Shown here: positions 61,574 to 64,000 of the stretch, one piece after another
How positions within the stretch are numbered: position 1 is the stretch's first letter
Layout of the letters: every line of letters begins with the position of its first letter
NCBI GenBank assembly: GCA_964019425.1
Contig: OZ025843.1
Location: forward strand, 620,001-684,000
Direction: 5' to 3'
DNA length: 64,000 nt
From: Flectonema sp. DT1601
Taxonomy: Eukaryota; Euglenozoa; Diplonemea; Diplonemida; Diplonemidae
Notes under the pieces: generated by a model
What the model was told of the DNA's origin: nothing
Database searches by the model: none
What the model saw: only the letters and a program-made list of their open reading frames with translations
Made by a program: the position numbers and the translations under genes

Positions 61574-64000
61574 CGTAACCCGTGATGTGTACTATACTTA
61601 CAAACTCTAGTCTTCTAAGACTACGTTGGTACAAAAATTCTCACTTATTATTTTTCTCTGCAAGGTTGCCTGTGAACTGACCATTTTCAGACCTCCTCTT
61701 GTGAATTTCAACGGCCCCCAACGAAGTTGCGTATATATATATTTTTGGGTGCACATTACTCGTACGGATGATGAATTTACAAAACAGGAAGATGGATGTG
61801 AACCAGTGAAAGATATTTTTACGTCGTCCAATAAAGAATACATGTCTAAATACTGTTGAGGTAGTAATCCTTATGATGGTTGTAGTTGAAAGACGCAAAA
61901 AAAAATGAAAAAAAAGACCCGGAACCTTAATGTCATACCCCCATCTTTTATTACTCTTAAAGAAGGAAATACTAACCTACCTTTGTCTTTCCATTAGAAA
62001 GAAAAGTACTCATCTATATTGATGGCTGAGAAAGCAAACCTGACTAGTGTGAATATTGAGAGATTACAGAAGGAGATCGGGGAATTGCGGAAGGAGCTTG
62101 CCGATGTCTACTTGAAGCGGGGAAGACACCAAGACAGCTCATATGAAAGACGGAAGCTACTTGTGAAACAGCTGGATACAAGCATCGCCGAAGCTGAGGA
62201 AGCACTTTCACACTTGGTAAAACAGAAATATGCACTCATAAACCAGGATAAGCGCAGCAGAGATGGTGATAGTGAAGAAACGTCAGCGATTAAGTCACTA
62301 AAGAAAGAAGCATCAATCTACTTCAAAGAGTGGAAGGGCTTTCCATGTGGACACGGCTGCAAAGACAGATCTGCCTTGCCGCTGGTAGGAATCAGAGAGT
62401 ATATCATGACTGCTCTTGAAGACAGAAGACTAGTGTGGGTTGAGGCACCACCGAGCAGTGGCAAGACAAGCCTTGCTCAAATTCTGGTACAGGAAAACGA
62501 TTTCTTCATGTACATGTGCACTCACGACGACGACTTCACTCTTGACTGCAACGGGAAGGATAGGATTGCTATAGACGAAGCACAACGTCTCTCTCTTAAT
62601 GGTCGTATTGCTATGCGTACCGCTCTCGAATCGAGCAGAATTAAAATTGTCTGCTTAGGAGTCAGGGGCGTCAAAACAATCTGTCCAAACAGTGATGGAT
62701 GTGATCTTTGTGCAAAATGCGACCAGTTTAAATGCTCCATCGCGAAAAATACACACGACTGCAACCATCGCTTTATTAACACCGCATCTTTGAGCTTTGG
62801 TGGAATAGAGAGCAGCAGGAGAATTACAGTTGACACGTTGGTTGTCGACCAGTGTGAGCTGATGGAGTACATTAAAATGACATTGGAGGATACCGTTAAC
62901 CCCCGCATCACTGACGTAAGGGGCGTCGCCGAGGTAATCATTAAAGTGTGTGGTGGCTCTGTGGGGTATGCCATTACGATCTTGAAGACTGCAGTCCAGG
63001 AGTTGAAAGATAGACAGATGATGCTGACTGTCAGCTGGCTGGAAGATTTCTGCTCACCAGGTAGCCTTCTGAAAAAGCTGTCGAACGAAAGGATTATTGA
63101 GCTCAGCCACCTTAGCAGAGATGCTGTTATCGGGTTAGGGTGCTTCCTTTGCAAACAGCCATGCCAGTATCATGTATCCAAATACCTGAAGAAACAGGGC
63201 TTTATCGATGCGGACGCAAACATCCGATCACCCCTACATCAACAGTTGGCTGTCAAGGCTTTGGTGAAATCCAAGTTTACGTGGGAGTTGGATACAGACC
63301 CAGTTCTGTACGTCAGGCTTCTTGGTGTCTTGATTAGTACACTACTTAGGTTTCCTGACACCACAGGACAGATTGAGGATCTAATTAATGATCGAATAAC
63401 TAATGTGTTGCAAGGTGAAGAACTCCCAATCGATTTTGTTCCTCGAGATAAGCAGACCAAAGACGCGAAACCTGATTTTGTTTTCAAAAGTAATCCATAT
63501 GAAAACCCCAAAACCATCATTGTCGAGAATTTGGTTTGGCAGTCGAACGAAACCAACCTGAGTAATTCAAAAATGGAGGCTTTAGATCACTACAATCGAT
63601 TTAAAGACGGTTTATACAAAAAAACTGTTGGGTACGACAAAGGTATTGTTGTTGACTTTGTACTGGGAGATAATGTAACCGTTTTCGATATACTAAATGA
63701 GCCCCTTGTTGACGGAACAGTGCGTTTGACCACGAAATTCGAGAGTGCTTCCGATGAACCCGATGTTCGTTTCTTTTTCATCTCGATCCCCACATCACTT
63801 GATGTAACTATTCATGAGTTAAAAAAGAACGGTCCAAATTGGACTATTGTCCAGCGAGACTAAATAATAAGAAAGAAAAAAAAAAGAGAGTAGAAAATGA
63901 TAAGCGGCAGAGGTGGATGTTCCGAAATTTGTTGTATGGCGGAGTTGGGTACTAACTCTGCTCAACTTAGGTTGTGCTGTTGAATGAATTGATATTTCAC
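61574..64000 (+). repeat. Segmental duplication, copy 2 (partner 45691-48351)
   Basis: Near-identical to copy 1 from CGTAACCCGTGATGTGTACT to the window end; lacks the ~237-bp segment present upstream of the gene in copy 1. The duplication continues past base 64000. Confidence 0.92.
62022..63863 (+). CDS. Coiled-coil P-loop NTPase, CRN-RHS-like, copy 2
   Basis: 613 residues from the ATG at 62022, TAA stop. Same domains as the copy at 46.4 kb: coiled coil, Walker A APPSSGKTS, Walker B AIDEAQ, Cys/His cluster, nuclease-like tail. Differences seen by eye include Gln to His in the coiled coil (ALSQLV to ALSHLV), Ala to Gly (PLVAIRE to PLVGIRE), Ile to Met, Gln to Glu, Leu to Pro, Ile to Val, and a 9-bp in-frame insertion changing EPLVDRLTT to EPLVDGTVRLTT. 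The frame stays open despite these changes, so at least part of the divergence occurred under coding constraint or very recently. Confidence 0.72.
   Translation: MAEKANLTSVNIERLQKEIGELRKELADVYLKRGRHQDSSYERRKLLVKQLDTSIAEAEEALSHLVKQKYALINQDKRSRDGDSEETSAIKSLKKEASIYFKEWKGFPCGHGCKDRSALPLVGIREYIMTALEDRRLVWVEAPPSSGKTSLAQILVQENDFFMYMCTHDDDFTLDCNGKDRIAIDEAQRLSLNGRIAMRTALESSRIKIVCLGVRGVKTICPNSDGCDLCAKCDQFKCSIAKNTHDCNHRFINTASLSFGGIESSRRITVDTLVVDQCELMEYIKMTLEDTVNPRITDVRGVAEVIIKVCGGSVGYAITILKTAVQELKDRQMMLTVSWLEDFCSPGSLLKKLSNERIIELSHLSRDAVIGLGCFLCKQPCQYHVSKYLKKQGFIDADANIRSPLHQQLAVKALVKSKFTWELDTDPVLYVRLLGVLISTLLRFPDTTGQIEDLINDRITNVLQGEELPIDFVPRDKQTKDAKPDFVFKSNPYENPKTIIVENLVWQSNETNLSNSKMEALDHYNRFKDGLYKKTVGYDKGIVVDFVLGDNVTVFDILNEPLVDGTVRLTTKFESASDEPDVRFFFISIPTSLDVTIHELKKNGPNWTIVQRD

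Noticed and set aside
1-64000. CRISPR arrays, operons, bacterial ribosome binding sites
   Set aside because: The sequence is eukaryotic. The tandem arrays present lack CRISPR-like repeat/spacer structure.

Overview
The window is nuclear DNA of a single-celled eukaryote (protist) that I cannot place further. The evidence is spliced genes with GT-AG introns, ribosomal protein eS4, tubulin ligase, extended-synaptotagmin and SNF2/ATRX-like genes, a nuclear-type tRNA-Ala, a MULE DNA transposon and I/Ingi-like LINEs. TAA, TAG and TGA all end credible genes, so the code looks standard. Most introns in the left part start GTATGT or GTTTGT and end in an A-rich tract followed by CAG, with no pyrimidine tract. 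Long A or T homopolymers are extremely frequent there.

Left part (1 to about 38.3 kb) is a housekeeping-type region, with every recognised cellular gene on the + strand: a 5'-partial protein with a possible discoidin-like domain, an LSM12 homologue (six exons reconstructed), a 3.1 kb inverted-repeat element with no ORF, two coiled-coil hypothetical genes, a tubulin tyrosine ligase-like enzyme, an apparently intact MULE inserted 17 bp after the TTLL stop, a CAMTA-like IPT/ankyrin/IQ protein, a secreted Asp-box (sialidase-like) protein, an SMP-C2 lipid-transfer protein, three tandem eS4 genes, a GDP-fucose O-fucosyltransferase-like membrane protein, a ubiquitin-like/WW scaffold protein, and an ATRX-like SNF2 ATPase whose tail carries several UIM-like motifs. 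A 276-bp element with 71-bp terminal direct repeats sits in introns of both the LSM12 and CAMTA-like genes.

Right part (about 38.9 to 64 kb) begins at a tRNA-Ala(CGC) gene and is an accessory, repeat-built region. It holds three LINE fragments in a row, a stray LSU rRNA fragment, two nearly identical copies of a coiled-coil/P-loop NTPase gene resembling the CRN-RHS (Crinkler / retrotransposon hot spot) class, a broken relative of the same class, a REase-like gene with a D...QxK signature, an HNH-like nuclease gene, further LINE pieces, and a 4.5 kb non-coding mosaic of duplicated blocks joined by arrays of the 9-mer CCCGCAAAC. Introns proposed here lack the poly-A 3' ends seen on the left.

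The most interesting material is this NTPase/nuclease/LINE cluster, the intron-resident 276-bp element, the 3.1 kb palindrome-rich element, the intact MULE, and the mosaic eS4 gene family. All family names come from motif recognition by eye; no database search was possible.
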